Assembly: GCA_946404405.1 (NCBI GenBank)
Contig: CAMJDL010000005.1
Location: forward strand, 56,495-120,494
Direction: 5' to 3'
DNA: 64,000 nt
Source of the DNA: an uncultured Prevotella sp.
Lineage (GTDB): Bacteria; Bacteroidota; Bacteroidia; Bacteroidales; Bacteroidaceae
The notes under the pieces are model-generated. The model did no database searches and was not told where the DNA came from. It saw nothing but the letters and a program-made list of their open reading frames with translations. This document shows positions 47,184 to 58,217 of the stretch, one piece after another (the first letter of the stretch is position 1; each line of letters opens with the position of its first letter). A program made the translations under genes and the position numbers.

Positions 47184-48704
47184 TTAAAAGTCAACCTGAC
47201 AGCCGACGCCCAGCACATGATTTGTGCGGGTAAAGGTATCGCTGACCCCTGCTGTGGGATAGTTTTCACGGTTGTATTTGTCGTAATTGGTCTGGAAGTA
47301 GGCTGCTGACAGAGTGACGTTGTCCTTAACCTTATAGCTGAAGCCCAGACCAATGCTATAGCTGTTAACAACGAATGACATGTCGTTCATGTATTCGTCA
47401 GAGAGTCCATAGCGGGTCAGCTGTCCACCGCATGATACATTCAGACGGTCGGTGACATCCCATTCGACACCTGCCAGATATTCGTTGGTGTTATGACGCA
47501 GAAGGTCCTGCGTATTGTTATACCAGTTGGCATCCTTGTCGAAGTAGTGGTGCCAGCCGAGGTTAAGGCTAACCTCGTCGATAGGTTTCCACTGAGCACC
47601 AATGGTCAACAGGGCAGGTGCATCTTCGTTGACTTTCTCGCCATCACGGAACTTGTTAACAGCCGGAATCTCGCTGGCCTTGTTGACGGTAGACTCGTTT
47701 TTCATGCGAATCTGTGTCTTGAACTCATACTTCGCAGCGAAGTTAAAGTTCTTGTATCTGTAGTCGACACCAATCACAGGGGCAATGCCCACACCGTCCT
47801 GATTACTCAGCAGGTTGACACCCTCAGCATACTTCTGAAGTGTTCCCAGCTCTGTCTTCGTGCTTTCAAGTTGAGTCTGCTGAGCAGTAAGTTGTGCCTG
47901 CATGGCCAGAAGCTCTGCAGGAGCAGTGGCACCAGCAGCCTCGTATTGTGCGATACCGGCATTCACCTGAGCCAGTCCGGCATCAACCTGGTTGATACCA
48001 TCTTCTACGTATGCGATGGCTCCTTGCATGAAGTCGCCGAATTCTACGTAACCTCCAGCCGTCTTTACCAAGATGTTGCTGATTTTAGCCTTGTAGGTGG
48101 CATCACCATAGAGCATGCGCAGACCGCCATAAACAGATAAGTTGTTGTTTACCTTATAGGCAGCACCCAGTTGGATACCGTAATAATACTGACGGCCTTT
48201 CATATAGCTTTCCATGTCGTAGCCTTGTGCGCCTAATGGCTTAAGCATGTTGGCAATACTACCTACAACACTCTCGAAAGAACCCAGACCATTGGCAAAC
48301 TCGCAGGAACCACCACCGCCGGGTACTGACAGATTGAACTGGATACTCCAGTTTCCTTTGTTATATGCACCCTGAAGAGAAGGAATAATAGGGGCATCGG
48401 CAACGCCCTCGAACTCCTTGACAGGATTGCCGCTGTTCTTCTTACCTAATTCAAAGACAGGATTGGTTGACGTGATGGTACGCGTCTGATGTGCATATTG
48501 CCAGTTAAAGGCAACATGAAATCCCTCGGGCATGAAAGCCACACCAGCAGGGTTTGAGTAAACGCCGTCGAGGCCGATAGCGGCATCACGGGCGGGATTT
48601 TTCAGGAACAAAACGCTTTGGTTTGTGTTGGTCAGAATGCCACCAGCAAAAGCGTCCATAGTTGTCATCGTGAAAACAATCAGCGAAAATACAATCTTTT
48701 TCAT
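47184..48704 (-). CDS. Outer membrane protein, OmpP1/FadL-like
   Basis: GGILTNTNQSVLFLKNPARDAAIGLDGVYSNPAGVAFM. Confidence 0.8.
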   Translation of the reverse strand: MKKIVFSLIVFTMTTMDAFAGGILTNTNQSVLFLKNPARDAAIGLDGVYSNPAGVAFMPEGFHVAFNWQYAHQTRTITSTNPVFELGKKNSGNPVKEFEGVADAPIIPSLQGAYNKGNWSIQFNLSVPGGGGSCEFANGLGSFESVVGSIANMLKPLGAQGYDMESYMKGRQYYYGIQLGAAYKVNNNLSVYGGLRMLYGDATYKAKISNILVKTAGGYVEFGDFMQGAIAYVEDGINQVDAGLAQVNAGIAQYEAAGATAPAELLAMQAQLTAQQTQLESTKTELGTLQKYAEGVNLLSNQDGVGIAPVIGVDYRYKNFNFAAKYEFKTQIRMKNESTVNKASEIPAVNKFRDGEKVNEDAPALLTIGAQWKPIDEVSLNLGWHHYFDKDANWYNNTQDLLRHNTNEYLAGVEWDVTDRLNVSCGGQLTRYGLSDEYMNDMSFVVNSYSIGLGFSYKVKDNVTLSAAYFQTNYDKYNRENYPTAGVSDTFTRTNHVLGVGCQVDF

Positions 48705-48869
48705 TACTTTTTAATTAATTTTTGCTTAAAACGGGTGCAAAGGTAATGTTATTGCACAAAAGTTTGCCAAAAGTGCAATAAGTATTAACGCTTATTAACT
48801 AAAAAGTGCACACTTTCTGCACAAATGTGCCAAAGTGTGCAGAATTTTGTGTCCGCAAACACCGTATTA

Positions 48870-50993
48870 TTATTCTATCTCTCCCTTTTTCTCAGTGTTT
48901 GCCTCTTTCTTTTCAGTAGGATAGCTGATACGGGTATGATAGACGGTCTTCAACTTCTCGATGAGCACAGTCTTGGCATACTGGATGTCACGGAAGGTGA
49001 TTGGACATTCGCGGAAGTAACCTTCAGTAACCTGCGAGTCGATGATCCTCTCTACCAACTGACGTATGGATTGTTCTGTATAGTCAGGCAGTGAACGTGA
49101 AGCCGCCTCGACGGCATCAGCCATCATCAGACAAGCCTGCTCGCGTGTAAAAGGATTAGGTCCTGGATAGGTGAACAGCAAGTCGTCAACGGGTTCATCG
49201 GGATGTTCGTTGTTGTAACGAATATAGAAGAACTTAGCTTTGCCCTGTCCGTGGTGGGTCGAGATAAATTCACGAATCACCTGAGGCAGATCGTATTTGT
49301 CAGCCATCTTCAGTCCTTCTGTCACATGGCTGATAATAATCTGGGCACTCTCAATGTCGGTCAGCATCTCATGAGGATCAATACCCGACTGGTTCTCTGT
49401 AAAGTAGATAGGATTGGATAGTTTGCCAATATCGTGATACAGGGCGCCGGTACGTACCAGCTGGGCCTTGGCACCTATCTTGTTGGCAATCTCGCCAGCC
49501 AGGTTGGCCACCTGAATAGAGTGGTTGAAGGTACCTGGTGCCACCTCACTCATCTTACGGAGTACCTCATTGTTGGTGTTCGACAGTTCGATGAGTGTGA
49601 TGTCGCTGGTGAATCCGAAGGCCTTTTCAATCAAATAGAGTAGGGGATAGCCAAAGAGCATGGCAATACCGTTGACAGCCAGATAGTTGTAGGTGGAATA
49701 GTCAATCTGCGACAAAGCATCGGCACGCATCCAGTCGCATGCCAAATTCACGCCCATTGCTACTGCCGTAACAATAAGTGCCGTCTTAAACAACTGCGAA
49801 CGCTGGCTGAGTTCACGTAGCGAACTGATGGCTACCAATCCGGCTATGGTCTCTACGGCTATGAACTCAAAGGGGTGTTGCAACATCACAGCACATATCA
49901 GCACCATAGTGAAGTGGGTCATGAAAGCTGTTCGCGAGTCCATAAACACACGGATGAATATTGGCACCATCGCGTAGGGCAGGATATATACATGGATAAA
50001 TGTGTTACGCATAAAGAGTGCTGTAGCCACGGCAAATAAGACAATGAGAGCGTAAAGCATCAAAATGCTGCGGGGCTTGTCGAAATAATCAATGCGGTAG
50101 AGGCTCAGATAGACCGTGAAGCATATCATAATGATAGTCACATACAATATCTGCCCTGTAAGTGATATCTGGTTTTGCGTGATATCTTCATTACGTCGCT
50201 CGTTTTCCTGCTTGAACGATTCTACGATGCGATAGGTCTTTTCTGTCACGATCTCACCACGACCCACGATTTTCTGTCCTTTCTGCACTAAACCGCTGGC
50301 CAAGGCAATACCTGACAGTATTTCGTCGCGACTTGCTTCTGAGCGTTCTCTATCGTAGATGAGGTTAGGCATGATATAGTCGTTCAGGTTGCAACGCTTC
50401 AGAATGTTACGCTGAGGGGCCAGCTTTGGGTCTATAAACAGCTGCTCATAAGCTGTCTTGGGCGAATATACCTCTTGAATACTGACGCTGGCAGCCTCGT
50501 TGCCGTTGACCAAACGGATGGTCTTAGACGTGTCGTTGCGCAATTCGCTATATTCCTTTTGCTCCATGATACCTTGGTCATAAAGGCTATGGAGACGATT
50601 GGAAATGAAAAAAAGATAGTCGGCTGGCAGACCGGGAATACCCTGCCCATAGTCGTTCATGAATTTATGCACCATCTGCGTTCCTATCTCCTTATTAAAT
50701 TTGTAATAAGGCTCGAATTCACGCAGCACACTATCGCGTTCAGCCTTGATAGCGGCTTCTGACTTATAGACTGGGAAGTCGTAGGGGGCCGTGAAGTCGG
50801 CATACTTCCAGGGTTTACCTGTTTCTACATGGAAATAGGTACGACTGTCTCGTGGCATCGACCATACCACAATAGCTACAGAGGCTATCACTAAGGTTAT
50901 TCTTATTAACATCCGACGCCAATAAGGGTCTTTGATGACATTAAAAGTACTCATGTTCTTAATTAATTTAGTGCAAAGATACAAATAATTCAT
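48870..50993 (-). CDS. 7TM-HD family membrane phosphodiesterase
   Basis: Multi-TM plus HD domain NHSIQVANLAGEIANKIGA...GALYHDIGKLSNP...FISTHHGQGK; likely start at MSTFN (50954). Confidence 0.92.
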   Translation of the reverse strand: MNYLYLCTKLIKNMSTFNVIKDPYWRRMLIRITLVIASVAIVVWSMPRDSRTYFHVETGKPWKYADFTAPYDFPVYKSEAAIKAERDSVLREFEPYYKFNKEIGTQMVHKFMNDYGQGIPGLPADYLFFISNRLHSLYDQGIMEQKEYSELRNDTSKTIRLVNGNEAASVSIQEVYSPKTAYEQLFIDPKLAPQRNILKRCNLNDYIMPNLIYDRERSEASRDEILSGIALASGLVQKGQKIVGRGEIVTEKTYRIVESFKQENERRNEDITQNQISLTGQILYVTIIMICFTVYLSLYRIDYFDKPRSILMLYALIVLFAVATALFMRNTFIHVYILPYAMVPIFIRVFMDSRTAFMTHFTMVLICAVMLQHPFEFIAVETIAGLVAISSLRELSQRSQLFKTALIVTAVAMGVNLACDWMRADALSQIDYSTYNYLAVNGIAMLFGYPLLYLIEKAFGFTSDITLIELSNTNNEVLRKMSEVAPGTFNHSIQVANLAGEIANKIGAKAQLVRTGALYHDIGKLSNPIYFTENQSGIDPHEMLTDIESAQIIISHVTEGLKMADKYDLPQVIREFISTHHGQGKAKFFYIRYNNEHPDEPVDDLLFTYPGPNPFTREQACLMMADAVEAASRSLPDYTEQSIRQLVERIIDSQVTEGYFRECPITFRDIQYAKTVLIEKLKTVYHTRISYPTEKKEANTEKKGEIE

Positions 50994-51020
50994 AATTCAT
51001 AATGCATAATTCATAATTAT
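50984..51020. repeat. Heptamer array between divergent promoters
   Basis: aataattcataattcataatgcataattcataattat. Confidence 0.85.
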
Positions 51021-51053
51021 TTAGTAATTTTGCAGTCAAAATTAACTATTTGC

Positions 51054-52571
51054 ATGACAGAAAGAAGAGTTAGGGTGCGTTTTGCACCCAGTCCCACGGG
51101 GGCATTGCACATCGGAGGAGTACGTACAGCATTGTATAATTATCTGTTCGCCCGTCAGCATGGCGGTGATTTGGTGTTCCGTATTGAGGATACCGATTCC
51201 ACTCGCTTTGTACCAGGTGCCGAAGAGTATATCATAGAGAGTTTCAAGTGGTTGGGCATCCAGTTCGACGAGGGTGTCTCGTTTGGTGGCGACAAGGGTC
51301 CCTACCGTCAGAGTGAGCGTCGCGACATCTATAAGAAGTATGTCAAGCAGTTGCTCGACAACGGTAAGGCCTATATCGCTTTCGACACTCCACAGGAGTT
51401 GGAACAGAAGCGTGCTGAGATTCAGAATTTCCAGTACGACTGTCACACCCGCAGCCAGATGCGCAACTCGTTGACGCTGTCGCAGGACGAGGTCGATGCG
51501 CTGATTGCTTCAGGCCATCAGTACGTAGTCCGCTTCAAGGTTGAGGCTGGTCAGGAGATCCTGGTCAACGACCTCATTCGTGGTGAGGTACGCGTAAAAA
51601 GTGATATCTGCGACGATAAGGTGCTCTATAAGAGTGCCGACGAGTTGCCTACCTACCATTTGGCGAATATCGTCGACGACCATTTGATGGAGATCTCGCA
51701 TGTCATTCGTGGTGAGGAGTGGTTGCCCAGTGCCCCCCTCCATGTCATGCTCTACGAGGCTTTTGGCTGGCAGGACACGATGCCTCAGTTTGCCCACCTG
51801 CCTTTGTTGCTGAAGCCCGATGGCAAGGGTAAGTTGTCGAAGCGTGACGGTGATCGTCTGGGTTTCCCAGTGTTCCCATTAGAGTGGAAAGACCCCAAGA
51901 CTGGCGAGACCTCTCGTGGCTATCGCGAGGACGGATATTTCCCTGAGGCCGTCATTAACTTCCTGGCGCTGTTGGGCTGGAATCCTGGCACCGAACAGGA
52001 AATCTTCTCACTCGACGAGCTTGTTCCCCTGTTCGATATCTCAAAGTGTTCGAAGGCCGGTGCCAAGTTTGCCTACGACAAGGGCATCTGGTTCAACCAC
52101 GAGTATATCCTGATGAAGTCGGCTGACGAGATTGCCCAGCTGTTCTTCCCCATTGTTCAGGAGCATTGCCCTGAGGAAACGTTGGAACGCGTAACAGCTG
52201 TGACGGCTATGATGAAGGACCGTGTCAGTTTCGTGAAGGAGTTGTGGCCTCTGTGCTCGTTCTTCTTTGTGGCTCCTACGGAGTACGACGAGAAGACAGC
52301 TAAGAAACGCTGGAAGGAAGACTCTGCAGCACAGTTGACAGAACTCATCGCAGTGCTCGAAGGTATCGACGACTTCTCGTTGGAGAATCAGGAGCAGATT
52401 GTCCACCAATGGATTGAGCAGAAGGAATATAAGCTGGGTAACATCATGAATGCTTGGCGTCTGACCCTCGTTGGTGAGGGCAAGGGTCCCGGCATGTTCG
52501 ATATCTCCGCATTTCTCGGTAAGGAAGAAACTATTGCCCGTATGAAACGAGCCATAGAAGTATTAGGCTGA
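51054..52571 (+). CDS. gltX: Glutamate-tRNA ligase
   Basis: [36 protein letters not shown]; start refined to ATG 51054. Confidence 0.96.
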   Translation: MTERRVRVRFAPSPTGALHIGGVRTALYNYLFARQHGGDLVFRIEDTDSTRFVPGAEEYIIESFKWLGIQFDEGVSFGGDKGPYRQSERRDIYKKYVKQLLDNGKAYIAFDTPQELEQKRAEIQNFQYDCHTRSQMRNSLTLSQDEVDALIASGHQYVVRFKVEAGQEILVNDLIRGEVRVKSDICDDKVLYKSADELPTYHLANIVDDHLMEISHVIRGEEWLPSAPLHVMLYEAFGWQDTMPQFAHLPLLLKPDGKGKLSKRDGDRLGFPVFPLEWKDPKTGETSRGYREDGYFPEAVINFLALLGWNPGTEQEIFSLDELVPLFDISKCSKAGAKFAYDKGIWFNHEYILMKSADEIAQLFFPIVQEHCPEETLERVTAVTAMMKDRVSFVKELWPLCSFFFVAPTEYDEKTAKKRWKEDSAAQLTELIAVLEGIDDFSLENQEQIVHQWIEQKEYKLGNIMNAWRLTLVGEGKGPGMFDISAFLGKEETIARMKRAIEVLG

Positions 52572-53821
52572 TGTATAACATTATTATTTACATTTACCAG
52601 TTAGGCGTCATCATTGCAAGCCTTTTCAATGAGAAGGTGCGTAAGATGTGGCGTGGAGAACGTGAGGCTATCCGTATTCTGAAAGAGAAGGTAGACCCCA
52701 ATGCCCGTTATGTTTGGTTCCATGCTGCCTCGCTGGGTGAGTTTGAGCAAGGGCGTCCACTGATGGAGCAACTTCGTCGTGACCATCCTGAATACAAGAT
52801 TCTGCTCACCTTCTTCTCACCTTCCGGCTATGAGGTGCGCAAGAATTACGAGGGTGCCGATATCATCTGCTATCTGCCACTCGACACCATTACCAACGCC
52901 CGTCGCTTCCTGCGTACCATCCGTCCTGTGATGGCGTTCTTCATTAAGTACGAGTTCTGGTATAACTACCTGCATATTCTGAGTCATCGTGATGTGCCCG
53001 TCTATAGCGTCAGCAGCATCTTCCGCCCAAGTCAGGTGTTCTTCCGCTGGTATGGTCGCCAATACAGTCATGTACTCAAATGCTTCACCCGTTTCTATGT
53101 ACAGAACGAGGTCAGTCGCGAACTGTTGGCCACTATTGGCGTCACGGATGTCACCGTCGTGGGCGACACCCGCTTCGACCGTGTACTGCAAATCAAGGCT
53201 GCTGCCAAACAACTCCCCATCATCGAACAGTTCAAGGGCTCTTCCAAATGCTTTATCGCAGGTTCTTCGTGGCAGCCCGACGAGGAAATCTTTATTCCTT
53301 TCTTCAACGACCACAAGGACTGGAAGCTCATCATTGCTCCCCACGTCATTGCCGAAGAACACCTCCAGCAGATTGAGAAAATGTTGGTTGGCCGAAAGGT
53401 GGTGCGTTATACCCAAATGAGTGCGGAAGCAAATTCTTCACTCTTCACTCTTCACTCTTCACTTCAAGACGCCAACGTCTTGATTATCGACTGCTTCGGC
53501 TTGCTATCCAGCATCTATGGTTATGCCGATGTTACCTATGTGGGCGGTGGTTTTGGTGTGGGCATCCATAATACGCTGGAGGCTGCCGTTTGGGACGTTC
53601 CCGTCATCTTTGGTCCCAACAACGAGCGATTCCAGGAGGCCCAGGGCTTGAAGACCTGTGGTGGTGGACAGGAGATTCACAATGCTGATGACTTCCAGCG
53701 CATTATGCAGCGCTTTATTGACGACCCCGAAGCTATTGCAGAGGCTGGCCGTCAGTCAGGTAAGTTTGTTGAGCAGATGACAGGTGCCACCAGCAAAATC
53801 TTGTCAGACGTCAAACTGTAA
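52571..53821 (+). CDS. waaA: 3-deoxy-D-manno-octulosonic acid transferase
   Basis: WFHAASLGEFEQGRPL; YGYADVTYVGGGFGVGIHNTLEAAVWDVPVIFGP; TGATG coupling to gltX. Confidence 0.94.
   Translation: MYNIIIYIYQLGVIIASLFNEKVRKMWRGEREAIRILKEKVDPNARYVWFHAASLGEFEQGRPLMEQLRRDHPEYKILLTFFSPSGYEVRKNYEGADIICYLPLDTITNARRFLRTIRPVMAFFIKYEFWYNYLHILSHRDVPVYSVSSIFRPSQVFFRWYGRQYSHVLKCFTRFYVQNEVSRELLATIGVTDVTVVGDTRFDRVLQIKAAAKQLPIIEQFKGSSKCFIAGSSWQPDEEIFIPFFNDHKDWKLIIAPHVIAEEHLQQIEKMLVGRKVVRYTQMSAEANSSLFTLHSSLQDANVLIIDCFGLLSSIYGYADVTYVGGGFGVGIHNTLEAAVWDVPVIFGPNNERFQEAQGLKTCGGGQEIHNADDFQRIMQRFIDDPEAIAEAGRQSGKFVEQMTGATSKILSDVKL
53433..53466. repeat. Heptamer array inside waaA
   Basis: attcttcactcttcactcttcactcttcacttc (NSSLFTLHSSLQ). 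Confidence 0.85.
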
Positions 53822-53870
53822 GTATCCTCTCACCTTTCACCTCATATTTCTCACCTATTACTTCTCACCT

Positions 53871-56072
53871 CTAGAATCTTACGAGTTGTGAGCCTGTAAC
53901 GGTTTGGTCTTTACCTGTCAGTTGGACGGCATAGATGCCATTCGACTTGATTGGCAAGGGAAGTGTCATTTCTATAGCGGTAGGTGTGAACCACTGGCGA
54001 TGGAGCAATGCACCCGATGTGGCATAGACGCTGAGCAGGATGGGTGCTGAGGGCTTTTGGGCGAACTGCAGTTGAAGTTGTCCGTTACGGACGCCGATTC
54101 TAACGCCTTGTGGCTGGTGGTGGCTCAGCTTCAGGATGCCAGTGATGCCGAGGATGTCGAGCAGACCTTTATAGGCATCTATCTCACCATATCCATACAG
54201 GTTGTTGGGGTATGTCAGTTCTTCCTCTGGATGTTTGCAGGTACGTTGCAGAATGCCACGGATATCGTCGGGCGTCAAAGTCGGTTTAGCCTGAAGCCAG
54301 AGCGCAATAGTACCTGCCACGACTGGTGCCGACATGGAGGTGCCGGTATTCATTCCCCAGATGTATGTGCGTCCGTCAATGTCGAAACGTTTCACATGAT
54401 TGCTGGTCGCATCAGGATTTTTCTCAAAGTATTGACTGCTGAGTGACGAGACGATGTTTTTGCCTGGTGCAGTCACGTCGGGTTTTGTCCTTCCGTCCAT
54501 CGTGGGACCTACTGACGAGTACCACGACAAGTGGCCAGTCTCTGGATCATAGGCATCGCTAATTCTATTACCATTGATGTTGGTGTATGACTGGCGGTGC
54601 GACGTGCTACCCACTGTGATGATATTTTCGAAACATCCTGGCGACAACACATTATGACTCTTTTCCGCAGCATTCCACCGTATGTCTGTATCGTAGTTGC
54701 CAAAGCTACATGTTGAACTGCCGAAGACTTCTGTTTCGCTGTCTGCCCCCTCAATGACCAAAGCTAAATGTTCCAGATTGTTGAACGCATGGTTGGCAGA
54801 TAGCTGTATCTGATAGATAGTTTTACCCTCGATGAATGGTGTTTGGTATCTGTAGATGCTGACGGCACAGGTGTCCTCACTCATAAATAATGTGTCGATG
54901 AGCATGTCGTCCTCCCATCTGTCATTATCCATCGGCAGACGTAATTCTTGGTCTATGACATCTTTGTCTTGATAGGCAATCAGTCTGATGACGGAATGGC
55001 CGTCTGACACCAGCCTGTAGCTGGCCGAAGGACGGAAGACTCTGATAAAACTGCCTGTATGTTCAACGCCCAAAGGCTTTTGGAAGTATGTCATTTCCTG
55101 GCGCTCGTTGCCTGCTGATGCTACCAGTATGTGGCCTGGTCCTACCAGACGACTGAGGAAGATGTTGAACAGGTAGTCGTCTTCGTCCATATAGGGCGTG
55201 TATCCCTCGCTGAACGATACCACGCAGGGCTTCTGTTGACTATCGGCATAGTCGAAGAGATATTTGAATCCCAGGGCATCTGTTGCTGTGGTATAGAGGT
55301 AATAGTCGGCCTTGTCGATGAATGCCGTATCAGCAGTCACCGCATTAGCTACCAGACAGATGTCGCTTTCCCAAGCCACACCACGATAGGGTGAGTCGTA
55401 GCCGCTGCCTGCAGCAATACCTGCGGTGTGGGTGCCGTGGCTTTGCTCGTAACCGTCCGTCGAGCACTGTCTCGACAGGATGTCCTCTGCTGTCGTCCAT
55501 TCACTGCCTACTGGGTGACGCTCTTTGTCTGCATTAGGGGCTATATGGTCCCAGAAGGCCTTGATACGGTATTTGCTCAGCGTTGTGTCGTTGAAGAACG
55601 TAGGGTGTGTCAGGTCAAAGCCTACGTCCATCAGTCCCATAACGACGCCCCGACCGGTAAAAGCAGGATGTTCGGCGGTCTGCTCGTAGAGGGGTAGCAG
55701 GTTGGTGATGACGGGTACGGTGTCCATCGTTGGACGGCCCTTGTCGTTAGCTTCCACACGCAGCACCGTGGGTTGCTGCGACAGAGAGTCTATCTTGTCT
55801 AAGGGGACGGTGACAATAGCGATGTCACCTAATTGGGCATATTTCTTACAATCATACCGTGTCAGCAACTCGTCGTCCACACTGTCTTTCATCTGTACAA
55901 AGACGGTGACGAGCATGCTGACGGCCTCAGCCCTGCGCCCATTCTGTGGCTTTGATTCCTGTCTGATGGCATTCTCCAACCATGCAGACAGACGCCCATT
56001 ACGGGTCTGTGCGCTAACGCTTATGACAAGCATCAGCAATAGCGTGGCTATATATCGTGGAAGATGTCTCAT
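53871..56072 (-). CDS. Subtilisin-like S8 serine protease, secreted
   Basis: GLMDVGFDLTHP, SHGTHTAGIAAGSG, NTGTSMSAPVVAGTIAL. Confidence 0.93.
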   Translation of the reverse strand: MRHLPRYIATLLLMLVISVSAQTRNGRLSAWLENAIRQESKPQNGRRAEAVSMLVTVFVQMKDSVDDELLTRYDCKKYAQLGDIAIVTVPLDKIDSLSQQPTVLRVEANDKGRPTMDTVPVITNLLPLYEQTAEHPAFTGRGVVMGLMDVGFDLTHPTFFNDTTLSKYRIKAFWDHIAPNADKERHPVGSEWTTAEDILSRQCSTDGYEQSHGTHTAGIAAGSGYDSPYRGVAWESDICLVANAVTADTAFIDKADYYLYTTATDALGFKYLFDYADSQQKPCVVSFSEGYTPYMDEDDYLFNIFLSRLVGPGHILVASAGNERQEMTYFQKPLGVEHTGSFIRVFRPSASYRLVSDGHSVIRLIAYQDKDVIDQELRLPMDNDRWEDDMLIDTLFMSEDTCAVSIYRYQTPFIEGKTIYQIQLSANHAFNNLEHLALVIEGADSETEVFGSSTCSFGNYDTDIRWNAAEKSHNVLSPGCFENIITVGSTSHRQSYTNINGNRISDAYDPETGHLSWYSSVGPTMDGRTKPDVTAPGKNIVSSLSSQYFEKNPDATSNHVKRFDIDGRTYIWGMNTGTSMSAPVVAGTIALWLQAKPTLTPDDIRGILQRTCKHPEEELTYPNNLYGYGEIDAYKGLLDILGITGILKLSHHQPQGVRIGVRNGQLQLQFAQKPSAPILLSVYATSGALLHRQWFTPTAIEMTLPLPIKSNGIYAVQLTGKDQTVTGSQLVRF

Positions 56073-56170
56073 GTTGCAAAATTACAAATTATTTTGAATT
56101 ATGCATTATAAATTATGAATAATTTTGTAACTTTGCGGCAAAATTACTACTCCATACAAAATATTTGATT

Positions 56171-58177
56171 ATGAAAACAGCACTGAAAGTATTTGGATGT
56201 GTAGTTGCCGCCTGCCTGTTGCTGATGGTGGGGACAGTATTGGTGTTGAATACGGATACCTTCCAGAACAAGATGCTCAAACGTGCCACCAGCATGCTGT
56301 CAGACAAGTTGCAGACGCGTGTCGAGATAGACAGTATCAGCATCGGACTCTTTTCACAGAAGGTCAATCTCTATGGCTTGGATATCGAGGACCTGCAGCA
56401 TCGTAAGATGTTTCAGCTTGACCATTTGGCTGTCAGCGTGAAGTTGTTGCCCCTGCTGCGCAACGAGGTGCGTATCACGAATGCCTCTATCGATGGCGTC
56501 AGGGCACAACTCTATAAACCTAAGCCCGACTCTGCTGCCAACTATCAGTTTGTGATCGATGCGTTCAAAAAGGACTCTACGGAATCACGTGACAAAGAAG
56601 TATCGAAAGAAGACAAGGAAAAGAAGAAACTGACACTCAACCTCCATAAACTGTCGTTGAGCAAAATTGACGTCATCTATAACGACCAGGCTTACAAGTT
56701 GCAAAGCCTGCTGTACAAGAAAAAAGGGAAAGACAAGCATAATGCCACCATCTCCGACCTTCAACGTTCGTGGGTGAGTCATACCAAGAAAGGCGACATC
56801 GACAATCGCCTCACGGTGAGCAGTGTGCTGTTGACGGACGACGGCACCAAACGTCAGGCTACCATCGACGGCATACATTTCGTAACCGACAATCACCAAC
56901 CGCGTAAAAATAAGGGGAAACCCAATCGGGGGGCCTTCGATGCAGGCCATCTCGACATCGAGGCAACCCTTAAAGCCGATATCCAGAGTATTCAGGGCGA
57001 CAGCGTTGTGGCAACGATTACCCAGTGTAATGCGCTCGACAAAGGCTCGGGACTGACGCTTAAGTCGCTAACCTCCAAAGTATTGGTCGCTAAGGGCGTG
57101 GCCACGCTCAACGATGTCGTTATCCAAATGCCCAACACGCAACTGAAGATAGCCAACGCCACCGTCCAGCTGCCTAACAAAAAGCTGGAGCGCCCTCTTG
57201 AATTCTCTACCTCTCCTATCATGGGACGTGTCATACTGAAGGATATTGCACGTCCGTTCTCGCCTACGCTGTCTGGCTTCACGATTCCCTTGTCGTTACG
57301 TGTCAATTTCAGTGGCAATGCCGAGCAACTGACGTTCCAGAATGTCTTTGTAAGTACACAGGACAAACTGCTGACTATCAGTGCAAATGGCAGTATTTCC
57401 GGGCTAAAGGACAAGCATGACCTCAATGTTCGTTTCCATGTCAACAAGATGACGGCACAGGGTAATATCAAGGAACGTATCATCAACCAGTTCCCTGTCA
57501 AGAAGTTCATGATGAAACAGCTGAACAATCTGGGAACCATTCGCTATACGGGCGACTTCAGCGTGTTGTATAAGAAGGAGACATTCCAGGGACTGCTTAA
57601 TACGGCAGCAGGAAATGTCAACTTCAATTTCAGCCTCGACGAGCTTAACAAATACGTCTATGGCACGGCCCGTACCGATTCCTTTATGCTGGGCAAGGTG
57701 ATGGAAATGCCCGATATTGGTATGATAGCCTGCAAGGCCAATTTCAAGTTCGACATCTCCAAGCCCCGTACAGCCAAGATGCGCCAGCAAAAGGGTGGTA
57801 AACTGCCTATCGGAGAGGTCGATGCAGAGGTCTATGAGGCTAAATACAAAAAGGTAAAGGTGTGCAATGTCGTGGCCGATATGAAGAGCGATGGCGCTGT
57901 AGCCGAAGGTAATCTCACCATGAAGGGCGGACGCATCGACGTACTCTGTGGCTTCTCCTTTACCAATACCAACGAGATGCGCAAGACCAAGATCAAGCCA
58001 GGCATCCGCTTCCATAAGCTATCAGAAGAACGAAAAGCAGAAAAGGCCGAGCAAAAAGCCGCCAAACGCGCTGAAAAAGAAGAGCAGAAAGCCGCCAAAC
58101 GCGCTGAAAAGGAGGAACGTAAACGACAAAAAGCTCAAGAAAAGGCTGCAAAAAAAGCTGCTAAGGCTGATGCCTAA
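56171..58177 (+). CDS. AsmA-like protein
   Basis: N-term TM; LKRATSMLSDKLQTRVEIDSISIGLFSQKVNLYGLDIED; Lys/Ala/Glu-rich tail. Confidence 0.8.
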   Translation: MKTALKVFGCVVAACLLLMVGTVLVLNTDTFQNKMLKRATSMLSDKLQTRVEIDSISIGLFSQKVNLYGLDIEDLQHRKMFQLDHLAVSVKLLPLLRNEVRITNASIDGVRAQLYKPKPDSAANYQFVIDAFKKDSTESRDKEVSKEDKEKKKLTLNLHKLSLSKIDVIYNDQAYKLQSLLYKKKGKDKHNATISDLQRSWVSHTKKGDIDNRLTVSSVLLTDDGTKRQATIDGIHFVTDNHQPRKNKGKPNRGAFDAGHLDIEATLKADIQSIQGDSVVATITQCNALDKGSGLTLKSLTSKVLVAKGVATLNDVVIQMPNTQLKIANATVQLPNKKLERPLEFSTSPIMGRVILKDIARPFSPTLSGFTIPLSLRVNFSGNAEQLTFQNVFVSTQDKLLTISANGSISGLKDKHDLNVRFHVNKMTAQGNIKERIINQFPVKKFMMKQLNNLGTIRYTGDFSVLYKKETFQGLLNTAAGNVNFNFSLDELNKYVYGTARTDSFMLGKVMEMPDIGMIACKANFKFDISKPRTAKMRQQKGGKLPIGEVDAEVYEAKYKKVKVCNVVADMKSDGAVAEGNLTMKGGRIDVLCGFSFTNTNEMRKTKIKPGIRFHKLSEERKAEKAEQKAAKRAEKEEQKAAKRAEKEERKRQKAQEKAAKKAAKADA

Positions 58178-58217
58178 GCAGCTAAAAGACTGAGCGTGAA
58201 GCTAATAAACAAAAACT

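Noticed and set aside
57404-58015. 203-aa minus-strand ORF
   Set aside because: Antisense to AsmA-like CDS, no recognisable family.
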